Shown: positions 35,770-44,521 of the stretch, one piece after another
Layout: each line of letters begins with the position of its first letter
Numbering within the stretch: position 1 is the first letter of the stretch
NCBI RefSeq assembly: GCF_000972385.1
Contig: NZ_JXTE01000051.1
Location: 3,877-67,876 of the forward strand
Source: Streptomyces sp. WM6386
GTDB lineage: Bacteria > Actinomycetota > Actinomycetes > Streptomycetales > Streptomycetaceae
Direction: 5' to 3'
Length of the DNA stretch: 64,000 nt
Translations under genes and position numbers: made by a program
Notes under the pieces: generated by a model
Databases searched by the model: none
Told to the model about the DNA's origin: nothing
The model's input: the letters and a program-made list of their open reading frames with translations, nothing else

Positions 35770-36472
35770 ATGGGGCGGGAAGCGGAGCGGGTTGCGGCGG
35801 GTGGGGAGCGGGCGGTCGGGGTCGGGGGTGATGCCAGGGCCGTGGTGACCGGGGACTGCTTGTCCGCAAACACCTTCTCGACGACCCCGACCATGAGGTG
35901 CGCGAGTCCGCCCTGACCGACCTGTGCGGATACCGCAGCCACGAGGCCACCACGTGGGAGCTGGTACGCGACCGGCTGCAAACGACCCGGAAGAGACTGT
36001 TCGGGCGGAGGCGCTGCGGGTGACGAGGTACTACCGAGGCGCGGCCGACATCAGGGCCGTGATCCGTGTCCGTGCGGTCGAAGACCCCCATTCATGGGTT
36101 CGAGAGGTGGTGCTCGCACTGTTGGCCACGACGGCTGGAGACGATGACGCCACCGGCGAGTTCTTCGGGACCCGGGCAGCCCACGATCCCGATCCCAGGA
36201 TCCGAGCCGGCGCCCTGCGCTGGTGGGCCGTGCACGAGACGGAGGAGAACGGCGCCGCGTTCCTGCGGGACCGGGCTGTCACCGACCCCGATGCCTTGCC
36301 GCGCATCGCAGCCCTCCAGTCCCTCGCCTACGGCTGGCCCGCCGACCCGGCCACGGCCCCACAGTTACGGGAGCGGGCCGAGGCGGACGAGGACGAGGGT
36401 GTACGTACGGAGGCGACCCGGTCCCTGGCAGCGGCGGTGGCGCTAGCGCCGGTCGCCGGTCAACTCCCCTGA
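35770..36472 (+). pseudogene. Frameshifted remnant of a HEAT-repeat (possibly STAND-type) protein
   Basis: Pieces of one gene lie in three frames. From the ATG at 35770 the frame reads MGREAERVAAGGERAVGVGG and then DARAVVTGD, like the N-terminus of Streptomyces NACHT/STAND or trypsin-like proteins. From about 35860, in another frame, HEAT-type sequence starts (RKHLLDDPDHEVRESALTDL). At about 35979-35983 one A seems lost (CAAACGAC where CAAAACGAC would continue), and the HEAT repeats go on in a third frame (NDPEETVRAEALRVTRYYRG) to the stop at 36472. A rare TTA codon is present near 36364. Probably an internal deletion plus a frameshift in a larger regulator or defence-type gene. Confidence 0.6.
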
Positions 36473-36637
36473 CAGGAAGGCGGACCAGGCAGCAGGGGAG
36501 AGGGCCACACGAGGGCCGACGGGTTGCTTGGAGTCGCGGAGGTGAACCGTGGCGGGAGTGAGGGCGACCTCCAGGCACTCGCCTCCCTCGCCGTCGCTGT
36601 AGCTGGACTTGAACCAGGTGAGCTGCTCGTTGGTCAT
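36443..36637 (-). CDS. DUF397 domain protein of a WhiJ-type locus
   Basis: A 64-residue protein with the DUF397 signature WFKSSYSDGEGGECLEVA, then VHLRDSK and AWSAFL. Such small proteins accompany XRE-DUF5753 regulators in the numerous WhiJ/AbaA-like loci of Streptomyces and are thought to modulate them. ATG overlaps the stop of the upstream XRE gene by 4 bases. Its 3' end overlaps the HEAT remnant by 30 bases. Confidence 0.93.
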   Translation of the reverse strand: MTNEQLTWFKSSYSDGEGGECLEVALTPATVHLRDSKQPVGPRVALSPAAWSAFLSGELTGDRR

Positions 36638-37506
36638 AGCTCCTCCAGCTTCTGCTCGATCAACTTCCGGCTCTCCGAGGGGGACACTGCCATCGCTCGC
36701 ATGATCCCATAGCGGTCCGCGATCTTCCGGACCTCTTCTGGATCGGTGATCAACCGGGGGTGCCCCTGCGTTTCTGTATACGCCACCTGCCCATGGCCCT
36801 TGGGCACCAATAGGTTGAACCCGCTTCCAGGGTTGGGATGTTCCTCCACCACCGTCGGCATCACCTGGATCTCGACGTTCTGCATCTGTCCCACGCTCAG
36901 CAGGCGTCGAAGCTGGTCCGCATGCACGCGCCTTCCGCCGATGGGGCGGTCCAGCACAACCTCTTCGAGGACATAGCTCACGATCGGCGCGGGCCGACGC
37001 TCGAAGACCTGCTGCCGTGAGAGCCGGTCTGCGACCCGCCTCTCGATCGTCGCCTCATCGAGGAACGGCCGCCGTTTCGCGAACACGACGTGCGCGTGAT
37101 CCTCGGTCTGCAACAGCCCCGGGACACCGTTGTTGGCATAGAAGTGCAGCTCAACCGCCTCCGCCTCCAACCCCGCACAACTCCGATACCACTCCGGATG
37201 CCGAGTCCGGACCTTGGTCATCGCCTCCCTCACTTCGGGAATGGCCTCCTTCAACAGGCCCCCGGCGTCCAGGATCTCGTCGGCCTGCTCCAGGACCTCC
37301 GGACGGATCACCCGTACGCCGCGCTCCATGGCGGAGATCATTTCGGAGCCGTACCCCAACAGCTTCCCGAACTCCTTCTGGGTCAGCCCCTTCCGCTCCC
37401 GCAGCAGTTTGAGCATCTTGCCCAGCGCGGTGAACAACCCGGTCGCCCCGTCGACTTCGGCCGGTGTCTCCGGCCTGCACTCGTCCACAGATGGGCATTG
37501 GACCAC
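36634..37506 (-). CDS. XRE family regulator with DUF5753 (WhiJ-like)
   Basis: A 290-residue protein: N-terminal Cro/C1-type HTH (LKLLRERKGLTQKEFGKLLG, YGSEMISAMERG) near residues 30-75 and a C-terminal DUF5753 domain (GVPGLLQTEDHAHVVFA, RLLSVGQMQNVEIQVMP). This is the WhiJ-type architecture linked to control of differentiation or antibiotic production. Coupled with the DUF397 gene by ATGA overlap and divergent from a HATPase gene, completing the WhiJ-locus triad. Confidence 0.93.
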   Translation of the reverse strand: MVQCPSVDECRPETPAEVDGATGLFTALGKMLKLLRERKGLTQKEFGKLLGYGSEMISAMERGVRVIRPEVLEQADEILDAGGLLKEAIPEVREAMTKVRTRHPEWYRSCAGLEAEAVELHFYANNGVPGLLQTEDHAHVVFAKRRPFLDEATIERRVADRLSRQQVFERRPAPIVSYVLEEVVLDRPIGGRRVHADQLRRLLSVGQMQNVEIQVMPTVVEEHPNPGSGFNLLVPKGHGQVAYTETQGHPRLITDPEEVRKIADRYGIMRAMAVSPSESRKLIEQKLEEL

Positions 37507-37618
37507 CCTCCCGCTCGACTGCTCGTACTCCGGACCGACGGCACACGTACAGCCAGCTACTCAGAGTCGCCGCGTCGGACCTGGTCAGCGTAAATACAAG
37601 TTCGCCACTCTCTGTGAT

Positions 37619-38074
37619 GTGAACGCCGACATCTCCACCCACCTCCCCGCCACCCCGCGCGGCGCCCGCCAGGCCCGTCACCTCGCCGCGATCCAACTCG
37701 CGGCCTGGGGCCACCCCCGCCACACCGAGGTCAACGCCACCGCCCAGCAGGTCGTCGCCGAACTCGCGGCCAATGCCGTCACCCACGGCAGAGTCCCCGG
37801 CCGCGACTTCGCACTGCGTCTGACGCTCACCGGCGAGGACACCCTCCGTATCGAGGTGAGCGACGCCCGAGCCGACCGCCGACTCCGTTACGTCACCGAC
37901 CCGGACGCCGAGGGAGGCCGTGCTCTCATCCTCGTCACGCTCCTCTCCCAGGCCTGGGGTGTCACAGAGCGAACGGTGGGCAAGACCGTCTGGGCCGAGA
38001 TCCCTCTGAAAGAACCGGAGTCATACGCCGCAACCATCACGCCCCACCGCGCGTCTCCTGATCACCACACTTAG
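37619..38074 (+). CDS. Anti-sigma-factor-like ATP-binding protein (HATPase_c)
   Basis: A 151-residue GHKL ATPase domain protein of the RsbW/SpoIIAB type: N box QQVVAELAANAVTHG, G1 box LRIEVSDARADR and a short G2 region (GGRALILVTLLSQAWGV). It may be a serine kinase that binds a partner regulator. GTG at 37619. Divergent from the XRE-DUF5753/DUF397 pair; such ATPases are the usual third member of WhiJ-type loci. About 17 bases separate it from the FG-GAP gene. Confidence 0.88.
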   Translation: MNADISTHLPATPRGARQARHLAAIQLAAWGHPRHTEVNATAQQVVAELAANAVTHGRVPGRDFALRLTLTGEDTLRIEVSDARADRRLRYVTDPDAEGGRALILVTLLSQAWGVTERTVGKTVWAEIPLKEPESYAATITPHRASPDHHT

Positions 38075-38091
38075 ATCACCGCAGGAGACGC

Positions 38092-39471
38092 ATGTTCACG
38101 CGCACCACCCTCCGCCCGGCCCTCGCCACGGCCACGGCCGTGTCCCTGGCGGCCGGAGGACTGCTGGCCCTCTCCGCGGGCACCGCCACCGCCGCCACCC
38201 CGGCGAAGTACGCCGACGACTTCAACGGGGACGGCTACCGCGACTTCGCCGTGGGGGGACTCGGCGACGGCTCGGTCGTCGTGACGTACGGGACGGCGAC
38301 CGGCCCCGGCACCACCACCAAGACCTTCACGCAGGCCACCGCGGGTATCCCGGGCACCCGCGGGGAAGCGGGCGGTTACGGCGATGCCTTCGGGGAGGAC
38401 ATGGCCACCGCGGACCTCAACCGTGACGGATACGCCGACCTCGCCGTCGCCGACTTCACCGAGAAGGTCGGTACCAAGGTGGGCGCGGGCGCGGTCACCA
38501 TCCTGTGGGGTGCCAGGACCGGCCTCTCCGGCACCGGCGCGGTCCGTCTCAAGGTCACCGCCCACGCCCGCTACGGCTTCGGCAAGGCGATCGAGACCGG
38601 GGACTTCAACGGCGACGGCAAGGCCGACCTGGCGGTCGCCGACGGCATCGACACCGTCTACGTCTACCGCGGTGGCTTCGCCAAGTCCGGTACGACGGGG
38701 ACGGTCACCAAGCACACCCTGGACGCCACTTTCGAGTCCACCGGCATGGTCGCCGGCAAGGTCACCAAGGACAAGGCAACGGACCTCTTCGTCCTCGGCC
38801 AGGGATACCACAACGACAAGATGACCCAGGACGTGTGGTTCCTGCGGGGCGGCTCCACCATCAAGCCCGGCAAGGTCACAGTGGTCAACAGCTCGACCCC
38901 CGACTACAGCCCGACCGGTGTCGTCGCCGACTTCGACAAGGACGGCTACGGAGACCTCGCCGTCAGCGACACGCGCTACAACAACAAGGCGGGTTCGGTG
39001 GTCGTCTGGCGCGGTGGCAGCACCGGGCCGACCACGAAGTACCGGATCACACAGGCCAGTTCGGGGGTGGCCACGGGCGCCACGACACGCGACTACTTCG
39101 GTTCCGCCCTCTCCGCCGGTGACACCAACGGCGACGGTTACCCGGACCTGGCGGTCGGCGTGCCCTCCGAGAAGGTCGGATCGATGGAGGACGCGGGCGG
39201 CGTGCACGTGCTGCGTGGCACCAAGTCCGGCGTCACCGGCACCAACTCCCAGTGGTTCACCCGCGCGACGGCGGGCGTCCCCGGCGACGCGAGTGAGTAC
39301 GACCGCTTCGGCTCCCTCGTCCGCCTGCGCGACATCGACCGCGACGGCGACAAGGACCTCCTGGTGTCGAGCAACTACTACGACCCGAGCATCCTGCTGC
39401 CCGGCACGGCAGCCGGTATCACCAGCACCGATGCCAAGGAACTGCGCGTGGTGGCCGCGTTCCCGCAGTAA
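38092..39471 (+). CDS. Secreted FG-GAP (integrin alpha-like) repeat protein
   Basis: A 459-residue exported protein. Signal peptide MFTRTTLRPALATATAVSLA ... ending near ATA-A (residue ~34). Six or seven FG-GAP blades follow, each with a Ca-binding DxNxDG-type loop: DFNGDGYRDFAVG, DLNRDGYADLAV, DFNGDGKADLAV, DFDKDGYGDLAV, DTNGDGYPDLAV and DIDRDGDKDLLV. It folds as a beta-propeller outside the cell; binding partner unknown. RBS GGAGACGC precedes the ATG. Confidence 0.92.
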   Translation: MFTRTTLRPALATATAVSLAAGGLLALSAGTATAATPAKYADDFNGDGYRDFAVGGLGDGSVVVTYGTATGPGTTTKTFTQATAGIPGTRGEAGGYGDAFGEDMATADLNRDGYADLAVADFTEKVGTKVGAGAVTILWGARTGLSGTGAVRLKVTAHARYGFGKAIETGDFNGDGKADLAVADGIDTVYVYRGGFAKSGTTGTVTKHTLDATFESTGMVAGKVTKDKATDLFVLGQGYHNDKMTQDVWFLRGGSTIKPGKVTVVNSSTPDYSPTGVVADFDKDGYGDLAVSDTRYNNKAGSVVVWRGGSTGPTTKYRITQASSGVATGATTRDYFGSALSAGDTNGDGYPDLAVGVPSEKVGSMEDAGGVHVLRGTKSGVTGTNSQWFTRATAGVPGDASEYDRFGSLVRLRDIDRDGDKDLLVSSNYYDPSILLPGTAAGITSTDAKELRVVAAFPQ

Positions 39472-39489
39472 CACCCGCCATCCTCACCG

Positions 39490-40074
39490 TCACCGCCCGG
39501 GCGTCCGCCGGAACCTCTCCACGGTGTCCGCGAACGCCCGGGCCGGCGGACTCAGCGCGTCCCACCGCCGTACGGCCCACCCCACCGGCAACGGACGCAG
39601 CTCGGGCAACGGGATCAGGCGCAGTCCCCCCGTCGCCGCCAGACCGGACAGCTCCGGGACGACCGCCCGGCCCACCCCCAACTCGGCCAGCAGCAGTGCG
39701 GTGTCCCAGTCGGCCACGTTCGTGTCGTAGCCCAGCCGTACGCCCAACTCTGCGCAGGAGGCGTCCAGTTGAGCGGCCGACGCCGAGTTCGGGGGCAGCC
39801 GTATCAGTCGTACGTCCGCCAGCTCGGTGGGGTCCAACCGGTCTCGTTCCGCCAGGGGGTCGTCCGCCCGTACCGCCAGCACCCACGGCAGCTCCGCCAC
39901 CACACGCTGCTCAATGCCCCGCACCGGCGGTCCGAGCGTGATCCACGCCAGATCCAGCGTGCCCTCCGCCAGCGCGTCGAAGCTGCCGCGCCCCGAACTC
40001 ACCGTGCGGAACTCGAGGTTCACGCGCGGATAGCGGCGGCGCCATGTCCAGGCCCCCGGTCCAGGGCGACGGCC
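39490..40074 (-). pseudogene. LysR regulator fragment lacking its DNA-binding domain
   Basis: The open frame encodes only a LysR effector-binding domain, beginning RRYPRVNLEFRTVSSGRGSF and ending ERFRRTPGR; about 100 N-terminal residues with the HTH are absent. Reading upstream, similarity stops a few codons before an in-frame TGA that lies at the edge of a dispersed repeat. The gene is therefore truncated at the repeat and cannot bind DNA by itself. A GTG at 40023 might still start an effector-domain-only protein. Confidence 0.75.
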
Positions 40075-40076
40075 TC

Positions 40077-40111
40077 AAGGGGCGCGGGGAACTGCGCGAC
40101 CAGCCACAGCC
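40077..40111 (-). repeat. Dispersed repeat at the broken end of the LysR gene
   Basis: AGGGGCGCGGGGAACTGCGC followed by GACCAGCCACAGC: the inverse of the repeats at 11699 and 13596. It marks the 5' break of the LysR fragment, which suggests that recombination at or insertion of the repeat removed the start of the gene. Confidence 0.8.
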
Positions 40112-40208
40112 GGCCGGCGGTCGCCCACGCTCCTGTAGCACCCTGCACGGCCCTTGACTTCACATGGTCCCCGCGTCACATTCCCATTTCTGACACACCC
40201 TCAGAAAA

Positions 40209-40220
40209 CCCGATATCGGG
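40209..40220. promoter_or_regulatory. Palindrome in the leader of the flavoprotein gene
   Basis: Perfect 12-bp palindrome CCCGATATCGGG ending 11 bases before the ATG at 40232, next to the ribosome binding site CGGGAG. It could be an operator or a translation-blocking hairpin; no regulator gene is identified. Confidence 0.45.
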
Positions 40221-40231
40221 CGGGAGTGACC

Positions 40232-41986
40232 ATGACGACCACCAGCGCGGACCCCGCAGGACCGAGACCCACCCGCAGGCAGCTCCTCGGCAGCACCGCG
40301 GCCGCCGGGCTGGCCGTGGCGACCGGTGTGCAGCAGAGCGCCCGCGCCGCCGACCTGCCCCTCCTCGGGACGTACGACGTCGTCGTCATCGGTTCCGGTG
40401 CCGCCGGTATGACCGCCGCCCTCACCGCCGCCAAGCGGGGGCTGAGCTGTGTCGTTCTGGAGAAGGCGCCCACCTTCGGCGGGTCCGCGGCCCGTTCCGG
40501 TGCCGGGATCTGGATCCCCAACAACTCCGTGATCCTCGCCGCCGGCGTGCCGGACAGCCCCGCGAAGGCCGCCACCTACCTCGCCGCGGTCGTCGGGCCC
40601 GAGATCCCCGCCGCCCGGCAGCAGGCCTTCCTCGCCAACGGTCCCGCCATGATCTCCTTCGTCATGGCCAACAGCCCGCTGCGGTTCCGCTGGATGGAGG
40701 GGTACAGCGACTACTACCCGGAGCTGCCGGGCGGACTGCCCAACGGGCGTTCCATCGAGCCCGACTACCTCGACGGCAACATCCTGGGCGCCGAACTCGC
40801 CCACCTCAACCCGCCGTACATGGCCGTCCCGGACGGCATGGTGGTCTTCAGCGCCGACTACAAATGGCTCGCCCTGTCCGCCGTGAGCGCCAAGGGCCTC
40901 GCCGTCGCCACGGAGTGTCTGGCCCGCGGCACCAAGGCGCTCACCCTTGGACAGACGCCCCTCACCATGGGGCAGTCGCTCGCCGCAGGACTGCGCAAGG
41001 GACTGCTGGACGCGGGCGTGCCGGTCAGGCTGAACACCCCGCTCACCGACCTCTTCGTCGACAACGGCACCGTGGCCGGGGCGGTGGTCCCCGGCGGTCT
41101 CTACCGGGCGCGCCGAGGCGTCATCGTCGGCTCCGGCGGGTTCGAGCACAACCTCGCCATGCGCACCCAGTACCAGCAGCAGCCCATCGGCATCGACTGG
41201 ACCGTCGGCGCGAAGGAGAACACGGGGGACGGGATACGGGCGGGGCAGCGCGTCGGCGCGGGCGTCGCGCTCATGGACGACGCCTGGTGGGGGCCCGCGA
41301 TTCCGCTCCCGGGCCAGCCGTACTTCTGTCTCGCCGAACGCACCCTCCCGGGCACTCTCCTCGTCAACGCCGCCGGCCGTCGCTTCGTCAACGAGGCCGG
41401 TCCCTACAGCGACGTCGTCCACACGATGTACGAGCGCAACCCCACCGACCCCGACATCCCGGCCTGGCTGATCACCGACCAGAACTACCGCAACCGGTAC
41501 CTCTTCAAGGACGTCGCGCCGACCTTCGTGCTCCCCGACGACTGGTACGGCTCGGGCGCCGCCAAGAAGGCCTGGAGCCTCGATGCCCTCGCCACCGCCA
41601 TCGGTGTCCCGCAGGCGGCGCTGCGCACGAGCGTCGACCGCTTCAACTCCCTTGCCCGGCAAGGCACGGACACCGACTTCCATCGCGGCGACAGCGCCTA
41701 CGACCACTACTACACGGACCCCTCCGTCCTCCCCAACTCCTGCCTCGCCCCCCTCTGGCTGCCTCCCTACTACGCCTTCCGTATCGTCCCCGGCGACCTC
41801 GGCACCAAGGGCGGTCTGCGCACGGACGCCCGGGCGCGGGTGCTGAGGGAGGACGGCTCGGTCATCTCCGGCCTGTACGCCGCCGGGAACGCCAGCGCGG
41901 CGGTCATGGGCCGCAGTTACGCCGGCGCCGGTTCGACGATCGGCCCGGCGATGACCTTCGGCTACATCGCGGCCAGGCATCTCTGA
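40232..41986 (+). CDS. Tat-exported FAD-binding oxidoreductase (3-ketosteroid dehydrogenase-like)
   Basis: A 584-residue flavoprotein of the FAD_binding_2 (succinate dehydrogenase/fumarate reductase, KstD) family. A twin-arginine signal RPTRRQLLGSTAAAGLAVAT ends near residue 42. The FAD dinucleotide-binding motif is VVIGSGAAGMTAAL near 50; later FAD contacts are GVIVGSGGFEHN and GLYAAGNASAAVMG, and the C-terminal GSTIGPAMTFGYIAARHL is characteristic of KstD-like enzymes. Export to the cell exterior is unusual for this family in Streptomyces; the substrate is unknown. ATG at 40232 has CGGGAG six bases upstream. Confidence 0.88.
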   Translation: MTTTSADPAGPRPTRRQLLGSTAAAGLAVATGVQQSARAADLPLLGTYDVVVIGSGAAGMTAALTAAKRGLSCVVLEKAPTFGGSAARSGAGIWIPNNSVILAAGVPDSPAKAATYLAAVVGPEIPAARQQAFLANGPAMISFVMANSPLRFRWMEGYSDYYPELPGGLPNGRSIEPDYLDGNILGAELAHLNPPYMAVPDGMVVFSADYKWLALSAVSAKGLAVATECLARGTKALTLGQTPLTMGQSLAAGLRKGLLDAGVPVRLNTPLTDLFVDNGTVAGAVVPGGLYRARRGVIVGSGGFEHNLAMRTQYQQQPIGIDWTVGAKENTGDGIRAGQRVGAGVALMDDAWWGPAIPLPGQPYFCLAERTLPGTLLVNAAGRRFVNEAGPYSDVVHTMYERNPTDPDIPAWLITDQNYRNRYLFKDVAPTFVLPDDWYGSGAAKKAWSLDALATAIGVPQAALRTSVDRFNSLARQGTDTDFHRGDSAYDHYYTDPSVLPNSCLAPLWLPPYYAFRIVPGDLGTKGGLRTDARARVLREDGSVISGLYAAGNASAAVMGRSYAGAGSTIGPAMTFGYIAARHL

Positions 41987-42026
41987 GCGGGCCGGGTGGA
42001 GTCGACTGCGGTTCGGCAGCGTCCTG

Positions 42027-42059
42027 AAGGGGCGCGGGGCTGTGTCGATTTGCGGCTGC
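42027..42059 (-). repeat. Diverged dispersed repeat
   Basis: GAAGGGGCGCGGGGCTGTGT followed by CGATTTGCGGCTG. It shares GGGGCGCGGGG with the other copies but then follows a different variant that also recurs in Streptomyces genomes as I recall. It lies between two convergent genes. Confidence 0.55.
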
Positions 42060-42084
42060 CGCCGCGTTACTTCCAGCGGAGCGC

Positions 42085-42729
42085 TTAGGCAGGCCTGCGG
42101 GCGATCAGGAACGCCTGCTTCGTGGACTCCCACTCGTGGCAGGGTTCGCGCACCGTCCGCGAGACCATCGCGAACCCGGCCGCCTCCAGCAGTTCCACGA
42201 TCGCCTCCGGCCGCCGCCGCTGGAAGTCGAGGATCACGTCATGACCGAAGGGCCGGTCGTGCCGTTTCGGTTCGTCGCCGACCTGGAACGCGACGAGCAG
42301 ATGGCCGCCCGGGGCCAGGACCCGCCTGAACTCGGCGAAGAGGGAGGGGAGTCTCTCCACAGGGGTGTGGATGGACGAGTACCAGGACACGACCCCCGCG
42401 AGCGACCCGTCGGCCACGTCCAGCTCCAGCATCGACCCCTGCTCGAACCGCAGCCCCGGGTTCTCCCGCCGGGCGATCGCCAGCATCGACGCCGACAGGT
42501 CGAGCCCGAAGACCGACAGCCCGAGGGAGTCCAGATACGCGGTCACCCGCCCCGGCCCGCACCCGAGGTCGGCCACTGCGGCGCCCTTGCCCACGAGTTC
42601 GGCGAAGGCGTCGATCAACCCCCGCTCGATCGGTGTCGCCGTCAACTCGTCACGGAACCGCTCGGCGTAGTCCTCCGCGATGGTGTCGTAGAACGCCCGG
42701 GTGCTGGTCAGGAAATCGGAGTCGGTCAT
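42085..42729 (-). CDS. Class I SAM-dependent methyltransferase
   Basis: A 214-residue Rossmann-fold methyltransferase: motif I VADLGCGPGRVTAYL at residues ~53-67, SAM-ribose acidic residue in FGLDLSASML, motif IV-like VVSWYSSIHTP and FRRVLAPGGHLLVAF. Small-molecule methyltransferase of unknown substrate. A TAGGGT hexamer lies eight bases before the ATG on the minus strand (42738-42743), so the mRNA may be leaderless. Confidence 0.9.
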   Translation of the reverse strand: MTDSDFLTSTRAFYDTIAEDYAERFRDELTATPIERGLIDAFAELVGKGAAVADLGCGPGRVTAYLDSLGLSVFGLDLSASMLAIARRENPGLRFEQGSMLELDVADGSLAGVVSWYSSIHTPVERLPSLFAEFRRVLAPGGHLLVAFQVGDEPKRHDRPFGHDVILDFQRRRPEAIVELLEAAGFAMVSRTVREPCHEWESTKQAFLIARRPA

Positions 42730-42792
42730 GCTCCGGGACCCTAGCCACCCCCACTGACAACGGCTCTCGGCCGATCGGCTCCCTGAGGTCCG

Positions 42793-43107
42793 CTACGCCA
42801 TTCCGAACGCCCGCAACAGCGCCGCGGTTCCCGCCGCCCCCAGCACCACCACCACGAACGGCGCCCGTCGCCAGGCCATCACACCCCCGACCAGCACCCC
42901 GATGGGCCGCGCCCACCCGGCGAAGCCGCCGCCCTCGGTCAGCGCCCCCGTCGCGAGCAGGGCGGTCAGCAGCACGATGGCACCGGCGGAGAGCAGCTCC
43001 TGCACACGTGCGGGCAGTTCGACGCGTCCGTGCAGGGCCGGGCCGACCAGCCGGAAGGCGTACGTCCCGACCGCCAGCGCCAGGATCATCGCGACCGTCG
43101 CGCTCAT
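42793..43107 (-). CDS. azlD: AzlD branched-chain amino acid export subunit
   Basis: A 104-residue protein with four hydrophobic helices, the AzlD family (VAMILALAVGTYAFRLVGPAL start). AzlC and AzlD together export branched-chain amino acids or analogues. Start overlaps the azlC stop by four bases (ATGA), so subunits are made together. Confidence 0.9.
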   Translation of the reverse strand: MSATVAMILALAVGTYAFRLVGPALHGRVELPARVQELLSAGAIVLLTALLATGALTEGGGFAGWARPIGVLVGGVMAWRRAPFVVVVLGAAGTAALLRAFGMA

Positions 43108-43793
43108 GCCGACCGCCCCCGGCCGAAGGCGAGGAGTCCTGCCAGGGCCAGCAGCACGGGGACGCCGGCCGGGGCGACGGGAGCCAGGGCGAGCGCCACG
43201 CAGGCGCCGAGCACCGCGGATCGTCGTACGGCCGCATCCCCCCGCAGCGCGGGCAGCACCAGGGCGACGAGGACGGCGGGGAAGGCCGCGTCCAGGCCGT
43301 AGCGGGCCGTGTCGCCGAGGGCGTCACCGGCGAGGGCTCCGGCCAGGACACCGATGTTCCACACGGCGAACAGGCCGAGCCCCGAGACCCAGAACGCCGT
43401 ACGACGTCGTACCGGATCGCTCTGGGCGAGGGCGAAGGCGACCGTCTCGTCGGTGACGAGGTGCGCCCCGACGAGACGTGCCAGACGGCCCTTGCCGAGG
43501 GTGTCCGCCACGGCGAGGCTGAAGGCCGCCGTGCGGGTGTTCAGGAGCAGGCCGGTGGCCGCCGCGGCGAGCGGACCGCCGCCGGCGAGCAGCACGCCGA
43601 CCGCGCTGAACTGGGCGGAGCCCGCGTAGACGACGAGGGACATCACCACCGGCACCCACACCGGCAGCCCGCCGGCGACGGCGATCGCGCCGAAGGAGAC
43701 GCCGACGATGCCGCTGGCGAGCCAGACGAGGGAGGCGTCCCGGATCAGATCCGGGGCGAAGGGGAGGCGCGGTGTTCGCTCTGCCGTACGCAT
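43104..43793 (-). CDS. azlC: AzlC branched-chain amino acid export subunit
   Basis: A 229-residue membrane protein with seven to eight helices and the AzlC pattern: ASGIVGVSFGAIAVAGGLPV, then YAGSAQFSAVG and VTDETVAFA. It forms the exporter with AzlD. Divergent from an XRE-cupin regulator, the typical partner of azlCD, across a 68-base gap with inverted repeats. Confidence 0.93.
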   Translation of the reverse strand: MRTAERTPRLPFAPDLIRDASLVWLASGIVGVSFGAIAVAGGLPVWVPVVMSLVVYAGSAQFSAVGVLLAGGGPLAAAATGLLLNTRTAAFSLAVADTLGKGRLARLVGAHLVTDETVAFALAQSDPVRRRTAFWVSGLGLFAVWNIGVLAGALAGDALGDTARYGLDAAFPAVLVALVLPALRGDAAVRRSAVLGACVALALAPVAPAGVPVLLALAGLLAFGRGRSA

Positions 43794-43796
43794 GTT

Positions 43797-43858
43797 CTCT
43801 ACAGTGGACAGTAGAGGCCGCGTTCGTCAAGGCGAACGTTCGTACCGATGGAGCGAAC
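43797..43858. promoter_or_regulatory. Operator region between azlCD and its regulator
   Basis: The divergent gap holds CTCTAC-N8-GTAGAG (43797-43816), then GTTCG-N6-CGAAC (43822-43837) and a second pair GTTCG-N11-CGAAC (43838-43858). The azlC ATG begins four bases from the first repeat. Binding of the XRE-cupin protein here would control both directions. Confidence 0.6.
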
Positions 43859-43861
43859 AGT

Positions 43862-44431
43862 ATGTCCGACAGCCAGCCGCCCGCCCGACTGCCCCTGGAG
43901 TGGATCGCCGCCTCGCTGCGGCGGGAGCGCACCCGCGTCGGGCTTTCGCTGTCCGAGCTCGCCAAGCGGGCCGGGATCGCGAAATCGACGTTGTCGCAGC
44001 TGGAGGGGGGCAGCGGGAACCCGAGCGTGGAGACGCTGTGGGCGCTGGCGGTGGCGCTGGGGGTGCCGTTCAGCGCCCTGGTGGAGCCGCCGGCACCGTC
44101 GGTGCAGGTCATCAGGGCGGGGCAGGGACCGTCGGTGGCGTCCGAGCAGGCGAACTACGTCGGCGCGCTGCTGTCCTCCAGTCCGCCCGGGGCGCGGCGG
44201 GACATCTACCGGATCACCGCGGAGCCCGGCGCGGTCCGTGACTCGGAGCCGCACATCCCCGGCTCGGTCGAACACCTGATCGTGAGCACCGGGCGGGTCA
44301 AGGCGGGGCCGAAGGGTGAGGAGGTCGAGCTGGAGCCCGGGGACTACATGGCCTACCGCGGGGACGTGGCGCACTCCTACGAGGCGCTGCTGCCCGGGAC
44401 GACGTTCGTGCTGGTCATGCAGCACATGTAG
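43862..44431 (+). CDS. XRE family regulator with cupin domain
   Basis: A 189-residue regulator: Cro/C1 HTH (LRRERTRVGLSLSELAKRAG, IAKSTLSQLEGGSGNPS) and a C-terminal cupin sensor (HLIVSTGRVKAGP, LEPGDYMAYRGDVAHSYEA). This type commonly regulates azlCD and other small-molecule exporters, sensing an amino acid or similar ligand. Divergent from azlC. It ends at a strong bidirectional hairpin before the cold-shock gene. Confidence 0.93.
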   Translation: MSDSQPPARLPLEWIAASLRRERTRVGLSLSELAKRAGIAKSTLSQLEGGSGNPSVETLWALAVALGVPFSALVEPPAPSVQVIRAGQGPSVASEQANYVGALLSSSPPGARRDIYRITAEPGAVRDSEPHIPGSVEHLIVSTGRVKAGPKGEEVELEPGDYMAYRGDVAHSYEALLPGTTFVLVMQHM

Positions 44432-44448
44432 CGCGGACGGGAAAAGGC

Positions 44449-44481
44449 AGGAGCCCCGCTGCCTTGCGGCACGGGGCTCCT
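44449..44481. terminator. Bidirectional terminator between regulator and cold-shock gene
   Basis: AGGAGCCCCG (44449-44458) pairs with CGGGGCTCCT (44472-44481); the loop TGCC...GGCA extends the stem. A-rich sequence GAAAA precedes and TT follows, so it can end transcripts from both convergent genes. Confidence 0.85.
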
Positions 44482-44521
44482 TGGGTACTGCACTCAGGTC
44501 CGGATCAGAGACTCAGGAGTC

